NCBI RefSeq assembly: GCF_021513215.1
Contig: NZ_CP090975.1
Span: 861,501-925,500 of the forward strand
Source of the DNA: Suttonella sp. R2A3
GTDB taxonomy: Bacteria; Pseudomonadota; Gammaproteobacteria; Cardiobacteriales; Cardiobacteriaceae
Length of the DNA stretch: 64,000 nucleotides
Direction of reading: 5' to 3'
Shown here: in pieces, positions 1 to 10,739 of the stretch
Layout of the letters: each line of letters begins with the position of its first letter
How positions within the stretch are numbered: position 1 is the first letter of the stretch
Notes under the pieces: generated by a model
What the model was told of the DNA's origin: nothing
The model's input: only the letters and a program-made list of their open reading frames with translations
The model's database searches: none
Position numbers and translations under genes: made by a program

Positions 1-105
1 TTCATTTAAGTATTTTTTTTCATTGCCCATGAAGCGTGGCTCATGCAGCGGAATAAAGTCTTGTTGCGCAAATGCTTCACGGATAAAATCAATAAGAGGC
101 TGCAT
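1..105 (-). CDS. LegC-like DegT/DnrJ aminotransferase, N-terminal fragment
   Basis: Only the first 35 codons are inside the window; the rest lies beyond the left edge. The visible segment contains PLHEPRFMGNEKKY. This matches the start of the LegC-type PLP-dependent sugar aminotransferases, which open with a P-L-x-x-P-x-x-x-G-N-E-x-K-Y pattern. Such enzymes aminate the 4-keto sugar made by a 4,6-dehydratase, and a LegB-like dehydratase lies immediately upstream, 2 bases away in the same direction. The pair therefore probably makes a 4-amino-4,6-dideoxy-GlcNAc nucleotide sugar, the entry to legionaminic acid or bacillosamine-type sugars. The family call rests on a short stretch plus context, because the active-site lysine is not visible. 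Confidence 0.6.
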   Translation of the reverse strand, partial: MQPLIDFIREAFAQQDFIPLHEPRFMGNEKKYLNE

Positions 106-107
106 CG

Positions 108-1289
108 TTACATCTTCCCGTCGAGATATTTTCCGGTTTCTTTATGGCCAAAATCAGGAATCATCTCGAAGAACAATTGTACTATTTCTTCTTTGCTCCA
201 TTTTTTTTGCTGCAGCATATTCTCGATGCTACTTTCAAAATATTTAAGTAGCTCTGTGTTGTAATTTACCTCATTTTTGATGACACCAAGGTTAACAAAT
301 CGTTCCATATCAAGCGTTTCTTGGTCAGTGAAAAATTCTTCGAAATCTTTTTCGCCAGTAGTGTCACTACTAGTAAACAGACAAGGCCATTTCTTTTCTG
401 CAGGCAAGCTTTTTGCAAGCTCTCGTGCTTCGTCTTCCGATGCACACAAATGCGGCTCATAACCTAATCTTTCTAAGTATTTTTTGGCTATATCAGCAAA
501 AGTGATTAAGTGTAGGTTTTCACTCAGTTTGGGGAAGAAAATATCTCTGTTTTCACCGAATATACAGCTCATTAAGCAGAGCTCGCCAGACTCTTGTGGT
601 GTAACGAAATAACGCTTTATATCATTTGGAGCGACGATAGGTTGCTGCTTTTTTATGCGCTGGTCAAAACCGTGTAATAGAGAACCGTCACTAAAAGCCA
701 CATTAGCAAAGCGAGCCATAGAGACCTTTATTTGTTCAGACTTACGCATGACAAACATTTCCATAATGCGCTTGCTAGCCCCCATCATGTTAACTGGGTT
801 AGCCGCTTTGTCTGTACTCACACAAAAATATTTTTTAACGCCTTTATCGATGGACTGTTGTAGGGTTTTATCGGTATTTAAAATATTGGTTTCGATCATG
901 CGCATCAAGGTAAACGGGTCTTTCTCACTGCGTACATGCTTAAGCGCTGAAAGATTAAGCACATAGTCGTACTCACCATCTTGTGCGATAAAGGCATCGT
1001 ACTCACGGCTACTAATATCAAGCGCAAAGGTCTGAAAATCGCCATCAATATAGCCAAATGAACTTCTGATATCACGAACCAACTCAACCATATTATTTTC
1101 ACTAAGATCAACAACGTGGAGGGTTTTAGGGTTGCGTTTAAAAATCTCTTTGGTAACTGCCTGACCGATAGAGCCTGCACCGCCTAGCACGAGAAAGCGA
1201 GATTGGTGCACTACTTGGTCTAGGTCACCATGGTGGACGAAAAGATCATCATTAAATAAAGCCTGACTACGACCGATCAAATTAAGCAT
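108..1289 (-). CDS. UDP-N-acetylglucosamine 4,6-dehydratase, LegB-like
   Basis: This extended short-chain dehydrogenase has 393 residues. The N-terminal Rossmann motif GGAGSIG lies near residue 37. STDKAANPVNMMGASKR carries the catalytic Ser/Thr-Asp-Lys and a Met-x-x-x-Lys in place of the usual Tyr-x-x-x-Lys, as in WbpM/PglF-type dehydratases. The enzyme would convert UDP-GlcNAc to the 4-keto-6-deoxy sugar in the cytoplasm. It lacks the N-terminal membrane domain of WbpM/PglF, so it resembles the soluble LegB class. The start overlaps the end of the flippase gene by 8 bases, and a LegC-like aminotransferase follows directly. Which final sugar is made cannot be read from this window. Confidence 0.85.
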   Translation of the reverse strand: MLNLIGRSQALFNDDLFVHHGDLDQVVHQSRFLVLGGAGSIGQAVTKEIFKRNPKTLHVVDLSENNMVELVRDIRSSFGYIDGDFQTFALDISSREYDAFIAQDGEYDYVLNLSALKHVRSEKDPFTLMRMIETNILNTDKTLQQSIDKGVKKYFCVSTDKAANPVNMMGASKRIMEMFVMRKSEQIKVSMARFANVAFSDGSLLHGFDQRIKKQQPIVAPNDIKRYFVTPQESGELCLMSCIFGENRDIFFPKLSENLHLITFADIAKKYLERLGYEPHLCASEDEARELAKSLPAEKKWPCLFTSSDTTGEKDFEEFFTDQETLDMERFVNLGVIKNEVNYNTELLKYFESSIENMLQQKKWSKEEIVQLFFEMIPDFGHKETGKYLDGKM

Positions 1290-2559
1290 TCTGTTTTACC
1301 TTTAAGAATGTCAACCAAGGCATGGGAAGTACCTTGTTAGAAAGAAACCAAGTTGCTAAAAAAAATAAAATTTGCGCAATTAAAAATGCTAACGCAGCAC
1401 CTTCAATTCCATATATCCTAACCAAAAAATAGGTAAGAGGAATATTTATAATAGCTACAGAAAAAGTGATGATAGCTAGCACTTTCGTTTTCTCAGCATA
1501 AAAAATATAATTACCCACTATATTATATAGTGCTGTAAATGCATGAGCCAAACACATATAAATAATTACTGACTTTGCAGCCATAAACCTTTCCCCAACT
1601 ATGTAGGGCAATCCGATCATGGCTACCAATCCCCAAAGTAAACCCACAACGAGGAAAGCTATCATCATGATATAAGAGTTTTTAACCAGTTTTTCCTTGT
1701 TAATTTCAGGGTTTGATAAGTTTTTCATTATCCAGGGTGCATAAACTTTGTTGAATGAATCAGCTAAGAGACTCATAGCTTGGCCAAGTTGTAAACCAAC
1801 CATGTATATTCCTACTACAGTAATATCTAGCATATTAGCCAGCATAACTCGGTCAGTGCTGACCATTAAAAAACCACCTATAGCATGTGGGATCAAAGGC
1901 AGACCAAATAACAAAGCATTTTTAATATCAGACTTGGTATTTTGAGGCTTCACCAAGTAACCTGATCGGGTTACCAATATAAATGCGAGAATCCCAAAAG
2001 CCACTGCAGCAACCACTTGCCCTAGTAAACGCCCCTCCCAGAGCAGGCCTATGCTAAAAATAAAGAATAAAGAAAGTCCTGCGTTAACAAAAGTCCTCGA
2101 GACTTGTAGGGAGCCGTACTCTTTTGCGGCTCCGGTTACAACCCAGATTGAAAGACGTATTGTGATTAAAAACTGAAAAAATGAGACTGTAACACCGATT
2201 AGCATCCACTTGTAAGGTATGCCCACAACGCTTTCAAAATACGAGCCCAGCAATAAAACTGTTAAAAAAACTAAGCTAGCGCTAATTAATAAGAGTATTA
2301 AGCAGTTAGTAACGTATTCTGAAAATCGCTTTTGTTCTAACTTGAAGTATTGAACGTTGATAGCACCATGTACACTCAGACCGACAAAAGTATTAGCAAA
2401 AGATAGAAAAATGGCGAACATAGCCACTATTCCATAATCTTCGGGTGTTAGGACACGGGTCAGAATGGGCAGCATAAAAAAAGGGATTGCTGCATTTAAA
2501 ATGTTGGCAAAAAGGAATATGCCTCCTTTTCCTAATAATTTTTTGTTAATAGCAAGCAT
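1282..2559 (-). CDS. wzx: Wzx-type O-unit flippase, polysaccharide biosynthesis family
   Basis: A 425-residue, very hydrophobic protein with about 12 predicted membrane segments. It opens with LLGKGGIFLFANILNAAIPF and the L-T-P-E-D-Y-G pattern near residue 40, both typical of the MATE-like Wzx/RfbX family. It should flip undecaprenyl-linked repeat units across the inner membrane. The start codon overlaps the wbpE stop codon by one base (TAATG), so the genes are probably translationally coupled. The position between nucleotide-sugar genes supports the role. No Wzy polymerase or glycosyltransferase of the cluster is visible here; those probably lie beyond the left edge. Confidence 0.88.
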   Translation of the reverse strand: MLAINKKLLGKGGIFLFANILNAAIPFFMLPILTRVLTPEDYGIVAMFAIFLSFANTFVGLSVHGAINVQYFKLEQKRFSEYVTNCLILLLISASLVFLTVLLLGSYFESVVGIPYKWMLIGVTVSFFQFLITIRLSIWVVTGAAKEYGSLQVSRTFVNAGLSLFFIFSIGLLWEGRLLGQVVAAVAFGILAFILVTRSGYLVKPQNTKSDIKNALLFGLPLIPHAIGGFLMVSTDRVMLANMLDITVVGIYMVGLQLGQAMSLLADSFNKVYAPWIMKNLSNPEINKEKLVKNSYIMMIAFLVVGLLWGLVAMIGLPYIVGERFMAAKSVIIYMCLAHAFTALYNIVGNYIFYAEKTKVLAIITFSVAIINIPLTYFLVRIYGIEGAALAFLIAQILFFLATWFLSNKVLPMPWLTFLKVKQNA

Positions 2560-3665
2560 TAGCTGTTAGCAGCCTTGGTGACTTTCATACGCTGTTCTTC
2601 ATCCATATACGGATGCATTGGCAAGCTGAATACCGTTTTGGCGAGTTGTTCTGCTACTGGGAAATCACCTTGCTTATAACCCAAGTCTTTAAAAGCGGTT
2701 TGTTGGTGCATGCAGGTGCCGTAGTACACCATACTGGGCACACCTTTTTCTTTTAGTTTGGCCATGTGGTGGTCACGATTTTCTGCCACTAGGGTATATT
2801 GTGCCCAAGAGCTTACATAGCCTGTTGGCACTAGGGGCGTGTTAAATCTTTCACTTAGGTATTTTTGATAAAAATCAGCTAGGGCATTGCGATTTTTTAG
2901 CTCTTGCGGGAAGGCGGCTAGTTTTTCTAACAGGATGGCAGCTTGAATGGTATCTAAACGGCTGTTTACACCAATGCGTACATTGTCGTATTTATCTTGG
3001 CCTTTGCCATGTACACGGTAAGACTTGATTAGTTCGGCGTAGTGGTCGTTATTGGTAAATACCGCGCCGCCGTCGCCATAGCAGCCTAGGGTTTTGGCTG
3101 GAAAGAAGCTCGTACTAGCAATATCACCAAAGCTGCCGGCACGCTGGCCGTTAATCTCGCCGCCAAAGCCTTGTGCAGAATCGGCAATAATTTTTAGGTC
3201 GTATTTATCGGCAATTTCTTGAATGGCTGGGTAGTTAGCGGGTAACCCAAATAGATCAACCGCCATAATAGCTTTAAGCGTTAGTCTGCCTTTTGCCTGT
3301 ACTGCTTGAATGCGCTTTTCTAAATCGACTGGGCAGATGTTAAAAGTATTAGGGTCTGAATCTACAAACACTGGGGTAGCATTGGCAAAAGCCACAGTTT
3401 CTGCAGAAGCGAAGAAGGTAAAGGTAGGTACTAATACTGCATCGCCTTTCCCTATATTTAGTGCCATTAGGGCGAGCGTAAGTGCATCGGTTCCGTTAGC
3501 GCATGTGATGGCGTGCTTAACGCCTACGTAGTCGGCAAGCTGCGCCTCTAACTCGGTTACTTCAGGGCCCATGATGTATTGACCATGGTTCAGTACAGCC
3601 TGGATGCGTTGGTCTATTTTTGATTTAAGGTGCTGGTACTGAGCAGCTAGGTCGATAAATTGCAT
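2559..3665 (-). CDS. wbpE: UDP-2-acetamido-3-keto-glucuronate aminotransferase (WbpE type)
   Basis: A DegT/DnrJ/EryC1/StrS family PLP enzyme of 368 residues, the usual length. ADSAQGFGG carries the cofactor-binding Asp region, and FFPAKTLGCYGDGG contains the Schiff-base lysine near residue 185. It should transfer an amino group to C3 of the 3-keto uronic acid made by the WbpB homologue next door. The 3-amino product would then be acetylated by the WbpD homologue, whose gene ends 2 bases upstream of this start. The complete wbpA-B-D-E order makes the WbpE assignment more secure than for an isolated DegT protein. Confidence 0.9.
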   Translation of the reverse strand: MQFIDLAAQYQHLKSKIDQRIQAVLNHGQYIMGPEVTELEAQLADYVGVKHAITCANGTDALTLALMALNIGKGDAVLVPTFTFFASAETVAFANATPVFVDSDPNTFNICPVDLEKRIQAVQAKGRLTLKAIMAVDLFGLPANYPAIQEIADKYDLKIIADSAQGFGGEINGQRAGSFGDIASTSFFPAKTLGCYGDGGAVFTNNDHYAELIKSYRVHGKGQDKYDNVRIGVNSRLDTIQAAILLEKLAAFPQELKNRNALADFYQKYLSERFNTPLVPTGYVSSWAQYTLVAENRDHHMAKLKEKGVPSMVYYGTCMHQQTAFKDLGYKQGDFPVAEQLAKTVFSLPMHPYMDEEQRMKVTKAANS

Positions 3666-3667
3666 GG

Positions 3668-5223
<1,556 letters not shown>

Positions 5224-6528
5224 TTATGCCGGGACAACATTGTCATATGAACCACGGTATATACCACGCGAGTCTATGATCAACGGCGCATGTTTTAGGA
5301 TGAGTTCATAGTCGAATTTATTATGATCGGTCGCAAGCACCACTGCGTCATAGCGCTCAATCGTTGTAGCATCTAGCGCAACGCTAGATAGTTCAAAGCT
5401 GTGCTCTCGCATTTTAGGGAACACTGGCACATGCGGATCGCTGTAGGCGACGATCCCGCCCCTTGCTTCTATAAGCTCCATGATTTCAACCGAGGGTGAC
5501 TCACGCATGTCGTCAACGTTTTTCTTATACGCTATGCCTAACACCAGTATATTAGAGCCTTTTACCGATTTACCAGCCGCATTGAGCCCCTCGATTAACT
5601 TAGAGACCACATATTCTGGCATTCCTCGATTCACTTCACCAGAAAGCTCAATAAAGCGTGTATGCAGGCCATACTCTCTGGCCTTCCATGTGAGGTAGAA
5701 AGGATCGATGGGTATGCAGTGTCCTCCGAGTCCTGGGCCGGGATAGTATGGCGTAAAACCAAATGGCTTGGTCGCTGCCGCATCAATCACTTCAAAGATA
5801 TCAATACCCATTTTATCGGCAACAATTTTCATCTCATTAACGAGGCCGATATTCACTGCTCGGTGGATATTTTCAAGCAGCTTAGTCATTTCGGCTACTT
5901 TCGTTGAGCTCACCGGCACAACTTTATCAATTACTCCTTCATATAAAGCAACGCCAACCTCTAGACATGCTGGCGCATACCCACCAACCACTTTAGGGAT
6001 CGTGCGCGTTTCAAAATTTGGGTTGCCCGGATCTTCGCGCTCGGGCGAATACACCAAGAACACGTCTTCACCGACTTTGAAACCACTTTCCTGCATGCGT
6101 GGCAACAGTTCTTCTTCTGTAGTGCCCGGATAGGTGGTACTTTCTAAAGATAACACCTGCCCTTTTCGTAGATAGGGTTTAACCATATCTGTGGTGTTAA
6201 TCACAAAGCTCATATCAGGTTCGCGATATTTATTCAGTGGCGTCGGCACGCATAGAATAATCGCATCACATTCTTCAATGCGCGAAAAGTCTGTAGTCGC
6301 TTCAAAGCCACTAGAAGATGCCGCTTTAACCTTATCCGCAGGAATGTGCTCGATATAGCTTTCGCCTTGATTGAGCTTATTCACTTTAAAATCATCAATG
6401 TCAAAACCAATCACTTTAAAGCCCATGCCGTTATAGCGCAGCATCAAAGGAAGCCCAACATAGCCTAGGCCGACGATCGCAATAACTGCAGATTTATCAG
6501 AAAATCTTTGGATAAGGTTTTTATTCAT
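5224..6528 (-). CDS. wbpA: UDP-N-acetylglucosamine 6-dehydrogenase (WbpA type)
   Basis: A UDP-glucose/GDP-mannose dehydrogenase family protein of 434 residues. It has the NAD-binding GLGYVGLPL near residue 20 and the catalytic cysteine (Cys271) in [14 protein letters not shown]. It performs the two-step oxidation of UDP-GlcNAc to UDP-GlcNAcA and is the first enzyme of the diacetamido-uronic acid branch. It is the first intact gene of the minus-strand polysaccharide run; a 300-base spacer with a Wzz remnant lies upstream. The three partner genes following it separate this assignment from a plain UDP-ManNAc or UDP-Glc dehydrogenase. Confidence 0.9.
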   Translation of the reverse strand: MNKNLIQRFSDKSAVIAIVGLGYVGLPLMLRYNGMGFKVIGFDIDDFKVNKLNQGESYIEHIPADKVKAASSSGFEATTDFSRIEECDAIILCVPTPLNKYREPDMSFVINTTDMVKPYLRKGQVLSLESTTYPGTTEEELLPRMQESGFKVGEDVFLVYSPEREDPGNPNFETRTIPKVVGGYAPACLEVGVALYEGVIDKVVPVSSTKVAEMTKLLENIHRAVNIGLVNEMKIVADKMGIDIFEVIDAAATKPFGFTPYYPGPGLGGHCIPIDPFYLTWKAREYGLHTRFIELSGEVNRGMPEYVVSKLIEGLNAAGKSVKGSNILVLGIAYKKNVDDMRESPSVEIMELIEARGGIVAYSDPHVPVFPKMREHSFELSSVALDATTIERYDAVVLATDHNKFDYELILKHAPLIIDSRGIYRGSYDNVVPA

Positions 6529-6585
6529 AAAGCATCTCGATCAATTAGTCACTATTTTTTCATAATTATTGAAAGCCATTATAAG

Positions 6586-6720
6586 CTATACAATCACCGT
6601 ACTCAGAATCCCACCCAACAAAACCGCGATAATCGCTATCAACTTACGATTAGGTGCAGCTGTGTTAAAGGGGGGATAACTAGGTGATGAAAGATACTGA
6701 TAGGCTTGGATAGCATCCAT
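6586..6720 (-). pseudogene. Wzz chain-length determinant, C-terminal remnant
   Basis: A 44-codon reading frame ends in a proline-rich stretch followed by NRKLIAIIAVLLGGILSTVI. The proline-rich linker plus final transmembrane helix is characteristic of the C-terminus of Wzz proteins, which set O-antigen chain length. The rest of the protein (N-terminal helix and periplasmic domain) is absent. A TAA lies directly before the ATG in the same frame. The spacer from about 6722 to 6857 upstream contains nothing recognisable. This is most simply a decayed or truncated wzz at the edge of the polysaccharide cluster. A functional small membrane peptide cannot be excluded. Confidence 0.6.
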
Positions 6721-6857
6721 TTACTCTACTTTTTTGAGTAACTTGTTCATCATTATTGTACGTTTTTTCGGCGACTAATGCGACAAAACGGCTGCAATAC
6801 GTTTAACGGATTGATACTAGGGGTGGCATCAACATCTCAATGTCTGAACTGCATCCT

Positions 6858-7562
6858 TCAAGGCCGAACCACATACCGTTTACCGACCACATCGACTTCT
6901 GGCGGAATGTGCGTACGCTCAAAAATGTCATAGCCTGGGCGGAGCATTTGCCAAAACGAACTCGCTGGATGTCGGCGATGTTTCTCTAAGTTTTCCTGGG
7001 TCAGGCGAAAAGGAAACGCATGCACGCGTACAAAAGGCTGCCCATGCTGCAGCGCTGAGCTCACCAAGGTATAGATCTCTTCGATTTGTCGGTTTCCCAT
7101 CGCATAACACCCTACAGAAACGCATTCACCATGTACCATCAAATAATCACCGGTATAGCCATGCGCGCGGTCATAGGCGTTTGGATAGTTCAAATTAAAA
7201 GAAAGGTGATACTGGCTATTCGGGTTTAAGTGTCGCGAGCTAAAGGCGTAAAATCCTTCTGGGGATTGCTTATCGCCTTGGCGCTTTTTGGGCCCTAAAT
7301 CACCAGAAAACGTACAGATTGGATATTGCTGAAACAGTTCAAATCGCTCCCCTTCACCTTTGATCCACACCTCAAGCAGCGCTTCTTCTTTAAAAATGCG
7401 TACAAACACAGGCGAGCCCCAGCGAAATCCGCGTGCTTCCATTTTTTGCTTGGTGTTGTAATCAAACACATAGTTCCCTGCGGGCAAAGCACCTTCATCA
7501 CGCAAACTGTCGCCACAAGCCACCAGCAACAACGCCAGTAACATCAACCCAAATCGCTTCAC
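6858..7562 (-). CDS. dpaA: DpaA/YafK-type L,D-transpeptidase-fold lipoprotein
   Basis: A 234-residue protein with a lipoprotein signal (LLLVACGDS, cysteine near residue 16). The YkuD catalytic motif MVHGECVSVGCYAMGN has its histidine and cysteine in place. Further blocks such as KRQGDKQSPEGFYAFSSRHL, NYPNAYDRAHGY and RPGYDIFE match E. coli YafK (DpaA) closely. DpaA cleaves the bond between Braun's lipoprotein and peptidoglycan in the periplasm. The start overlaps the dacB stop by 4 bases, so two cell-wall hydrolases appear co-translated. I see no Lpp gene in the window, so the native substrate in this organism is inferred. Confidence 0.85.
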   Translation of the reverse strand: MKRFGLMLLALLLVACGDSLRDEGALPAGNYVFDYNTKQKMEARGFRWGSPVFVRIFKEEALLEVWIKGEGERFELFQQYPICTFSGDLGPKKRQGDKQSPEGFYAFSSRHLNPNSQYHLSFNLNYPNAYDRAHGYTGDYLMVHGECVSVGCYAMGNRQIEEIYTLVSSALQHGQPFVRVHAFPFRLTQENLEKHRRHPASSFWQMLRPGYDIFERTHIPPEVDVVGKRYVVRP

Positions 7563-8965
7563 TGCTCATCCACCCAACGAATCAAATCATCCTGCATATA
7601 GCGACTCGGTAGCGCCGCACGGCCATTACCAATAATCACCACCACATAATCGCGCCCACTACGCGCCCGCACATAGCCAGCAAACGCGCGCACCCTATCG
7701 AGCGTTCCCGTTTTGCCGATCACCCGCCCTTGCAAAGACTCACCACGGAAACGGCGTTTGAGGGTACCATTCTCGCCAGCCACCGACAGCGAATCCATAA
7801 ACACCTCACCTTTGCCGGAATAATATAAGCTACGCAGCAACATCACCAACTGCGCCGCTGTGGTGCGCGTGACGCGTGATAGCCCCGCGCCATTATCGAT
7901 AATCATCCCTTCAGTCGGCACACCAAACACACTCAGCGTATCAACCACGGCGTCGCGTCCTTTTTGTAACGAACCCGGCGCGCCATACACTTCAGCGCCT
8001 AAGGTCAGCATCAATTGCCGCGTCATCACATTATTACTCAGCTGATTCATTTTGGTGATTTGCTCACTAAGCGGCAGCGACTCGCCGCTATAAAACAGCT
8101 TGGCAGACGCTGGTCGCTGAGCAATCGCGCCCGTGCCATCGAGCTGCCCACCGTTTTGATACCATAATTCGCGGAAGAGATAATAAAACTGCTCGCTCGC
8201 CTCACCCATCACCACAGTCAACTCGCGCTCACCACACGCCACGCTATAGCGCCCTTTAAGCACCACAGTCGCATAGCCGCCTTCGCGCTCAATCGCCACC
8301 GATGGTGCGTAATTTTTACTACACGCACCGCTGTTCACGCTCATCTGGTTCTCAACTTGCCAATTGGCCATCGTTGGCCAAACATCGAACACCACATTAT
8401 TGCCTTGTGGGCGCATGGTGATTTTAACCGTGCGGAAATTCACCATTAACGGACTCGGCACAGCGTTATACGCCGCCCATGGATTGCCATCAAACGACTC
8501 ACGGTCGCGAGCCTGCGCATCTAAAACATACAGCGATTCATCAAGGACAATATTGCCGGTAATGCGTTTAATGCCCTTCGCCTGCAAATCACGGATTATT
8601 TGCTCTAAACGTTCCTCGACCAAAAACGGATCACCACCGCCCACAACGTATAAATTCCCGTGCAGCACACCTTGCGCATCGGGCATCTGATCGACATAAA
8701 AACGCGTTTGCCAACGATAATCCTCGCCCAAACGGATTAACCCAGCGGAAGTAGTGAGCAGCTTAGCCACAGAAGCGGGATTGCGCTGTGCGTAGCCATT
8801 GAGCTCAACCAATGGATCACTGCCATCAACGGCCTGTACCCACACGCTCACCTCATCGCGCGGCACATTATATTCGTTAAGCAGATTATTGACCGCGGCC
8901 GGCAGCGTTTCCGCGCGCCCGACCAGCATCACAAACCACAGCATTATTGCAAAAAACCAACGCAT
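7559..8965 (-). CDS. dacB: D-alanyl-D-alanine carboxypeptidase/endopeptidase (PBP4)
   Basis: An S13-family penicillin-binding protein of 468 residues. All three active-site motifs are present: SVAK near residue 64, SNN in MNQLSNNVM, and KTG in VIGKTGTLDR near the C-terminus. I chose the start at 8965 (MRWFFAIMLWF) rather than an upstream in-frame ATG. It gives a proper Sec signal peptide and has a GGAGAGG-like ribosome-binding site, while the upstream extension is basic and unlike the family. It acts in the periplasm, trimming D-Ala and cutting peptide cross-links. It is divergent from darP and coupled to the dpaA homologue. Confidence 0.92.
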   Translation of the reverse strand: MRWFFAIMLWFVMLVGRAETLPAAVNNLLNEYNVPRDEVSVWVQAVDGSDPLVELNGYAQRNPASVAKLLTTSAGLIRLGEDYRWQTRFYVDQMPDAQGVLHGNLYVVGGGDPFLVEERLEQIIRDLQAKGIKRITGNIVLDESLYVLDAQARDRESFDGNPWAAYNAVPSPLMVNFRTVKITMRPQGNNVVFDVWPTMANWQVENQMSVNSGACSKNYAPSVAIEREGGYATVVLKGRYSVACGERELTVVMGEASEQFYYLFRELWYQNGGQLDGTGAIAQRPASAKLFYSGESLPLSEQITKMNQLSNNVMTRQLMLTLGAEVYGAPGSLQKGRDAVVDTLSVFGVPTEGMIIDNGAGLSRVTRTTAAQLVMLLRSLYYSGKGEVFMDSLSVAGENGTLKRRFRGESLQGRVIGKTGTLDRVRAFAGYVRARSGRDYVVVIIGNGRAALPSRYMQDDLIRWVDEQ

Positions 8966-9041
8966 ACCGACTTGGCCTCTCCCACGCACAAAAAGGCTGT
9001 TATTATAACGCGTGAATTTGTAACAAACATGAACATCATCA

Positions 9042-9602
9042 ATGAATGACGCAGAAAAAGAATACGACGAATTTGGCCGGGTAATCCGTGTTAACCGCAG
9101 TGAAGAAAAACGCCGCCGTGACGCGATCAAAACCTTCGCCCAGGAGCTACTCACCCTACCAAGCGCGCAATACGCCCTGCTGCCAATTTCGCACACCTTA
9201 CAGGCAGCGCTCGCTGAAGGTAAACGCTTAACTGGTAACGCACTGAAGCGGCACTTAAATTACCTCACCAGATTACTCGATGAGCATGATTTCGAGGCCG
9301 TGCAACAGGCGCATCAGCATGTGAACCATCCCTTTTTGAATACGGGGGCGAAAATTCAACGCATTCAAAACGAAATCGAGCGTTTAGTGGCCGAAGACGA
9401 TGAGATTATCGGTGAACTGTTTGCGCGCTACGCTGACCTAGACATCCAACACATTCGCCAATTAACTCGTGGGGTGCAAAAATACCGCGCTGAACAAGCA
9501 GCCCTTGCCGAAGAGGCGCGCGACAGAAGCCCGGGGAAACACTACCGTCAACTGCAAAAATACTTCCAGAACCTCGCCTTGATTAACCCTGAGGACGAAT
9601 GA
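9042..9602 (+). CDS. darP: Ribosome biogenesis factor DarP (YjgA, DUF615)
   Basis: A 186-residue, highly charged, helical protein with no signal peptide. It begins with YDEFGRVIRVNRSEEKRRRD and ends with KYFQNL, the standard boundaries of the DUF615/YjgA family that associates with late 50S ribosomal precursors. The usual family length is about 180 residues. The stop overlaps the hemW start by 4 bases, so the two are likely co-transcribed. The promoter should lie in the short 76-base gap shared with divergent dacB. Confidence 0.9.
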   Translation: MNDAEKEYDEFGRVIRVNRSEEKRRRDAIKTFAQELLTLPSAQYALLPISHTLQAALAEGKRLTGNALKRHLNYLTRLLDEHDFEAVQQAHQHVNHPFLNTGAKIQRIQNEIERLVAEDDEIIGELFARYADLDIQHIRQLTRGVQKYRAEQAALAEEARDRSPGKHYRQLQKYFQNLALINPEDE

Positions 9603-10735
9603 CGATCCCGCTTAGTCTGTATGTGCACATCCCGTGGTGTGTACAGAAATGTCCATATTGTGATTTCAATTCGCACGCGATCAAAGAAGACCCCAACGAA
9701 CACGCGTATGTGACGCACCTATTGCGCGATTTAGACCATGATGCTGACCCACGACCGCTGGAAAGTATCTTTATCGGCGGTGGTACGCCGAGCGTATTTT
9801 CAGCACAGGCGATTGGCGCACTGCTAGATGGAATTGTCGCGCGTATGAATTTAGCTGAGGATTGCGAAATTACCCTCGAAGCCAACCCGGGTACGTTCGA
9901 ACAAGCGAAATTCCGCGACTACCGCGCAGCGGGCATTAACCGCCTATCGATTGGCGTACAAAGCTTTAACCCTGAACATCTACAGCGCCTAGGGCGTATT
10001 CACAGCGGCGACGAGGCTGAACGCGCGGTGCGTATCGCCCAACAAGCGGGATTTACGCGCATTAATACCGATATTATGTTTGCCCTGCCGCAGCAAAGCA
10101 TTGATCAGGCGCTAGCTGATTTACGCCAAGCGATTGCACTAAACGCCGAGCACCTAAGCTGGTATCAGCTGACCATTGAGCCGAACACCGCGTTTTACGC
10201 CAACCCACCGACCTTACCCAGCGAAGACCGGCAAATTGAGATTTACGAACGCGGCGGTGAATTATTGCGCGAACACGGCTTTGAGCAATACGAAACCAGC
10301 GCCTGGACACGCGGCGCGCCCAGCCGACACAACCTCAACTACTGGCAGTTTGGGGATTATCTCGGCATTGGTGCTGGCGCACACGGCAAACGCACCCTCG
10401 CTGACCGACGCATCCTGCGCAACAGCAAATACCGCGCACCGACGATCTACCAGACAGCAAGAGGCACGAGCAGCAACCCCTACCAGGATCAACAACACAT
10501 TATCGAACCGGCCGAGCAGCCGTTTGAGTTGATGATGAATGCGCTGCGTTTACGCGACGGCATCCCGTCAGAATATGTCGCCGAGCGCAGCCAGCTCACA
10601 CTTGATGATTTACGCCCAACACTCAAACCACTCATTACCCAAGGCTTAATTGAAGCCGATATTGAGCACCGCCTGTGCACCACACCACGTGGCTTTGCAC
10701 TGCTCAATAATGTGCTCGAAGCGTTTTTACCCTAA
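9599..10735 (+). CDS. hemW: Radical SAM heme chaperone HemW
   Basis: A 378-residue radical SAM protein. The iron-sulfur cluster motif CVQKCPYC has the CxxxCxxC spacing, followed by D-F-N-S-H. IFIGGGTPSVF and the C-terminal HemN-like winged domain follow. It lacks the extra N-terminal region of true HemN coproporphyrinogen dehydrogenases, and the x-x-C-D-F-N-S-H ending is typical of HemW, which inserts heme into cytoplasmic or membrane targets. It is translationally coupled to darP. Its 3' end converges on yicC, with only 4 bases between the stops. Confidence 0.92.
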   Translation: MTIPLSLYVHIPWCVQKCPYCDFNSHAIKEDPNEHAYVTHLLRDLDHDADPRPLESIFIGGGTPSVFSAQAIGALLDGIVARMNLAEDCEITLEANPGTFEQAKFRDYRAAGINRLSIGVQSFNPEHLQRLGRIHSGDEAERAVRIAQQAGFTRINTDIMFALPQQSIDQALADLRQAIALNAEHLSWYQLTIEPNTAFYANPPTLPSEDRQIEIYERGGELLREHGFEQYETSAWTRGAPSRHNLNYWQFGDYLGIGAGAHGKRTLADRRILRNSKYRAPTIYQTARGTSSNPYQDQQHIIEPAEQPFELMMNALRLRDGIPSEYVAERSQLTLDDLRPTLKPLITQGLIEADIEHRLCTTPRGFALLNNVLEAFLP

Positions 10736-10739
10736 GGTA

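Noticed and set aside
6722-6857. Further wzz sequence upstream of the C-terminal remnant
   Set aside because: One frame gives a short lysine/asparagine-rich stretch, but no Wzz motif or continuous homology can be recognised.
8966-9196. Upstream extension of dacB to an earlier ATG
   Set aside because: The extension is basic, would cover the divergent darP start region and would bury the signal peptide that begins at 8965.
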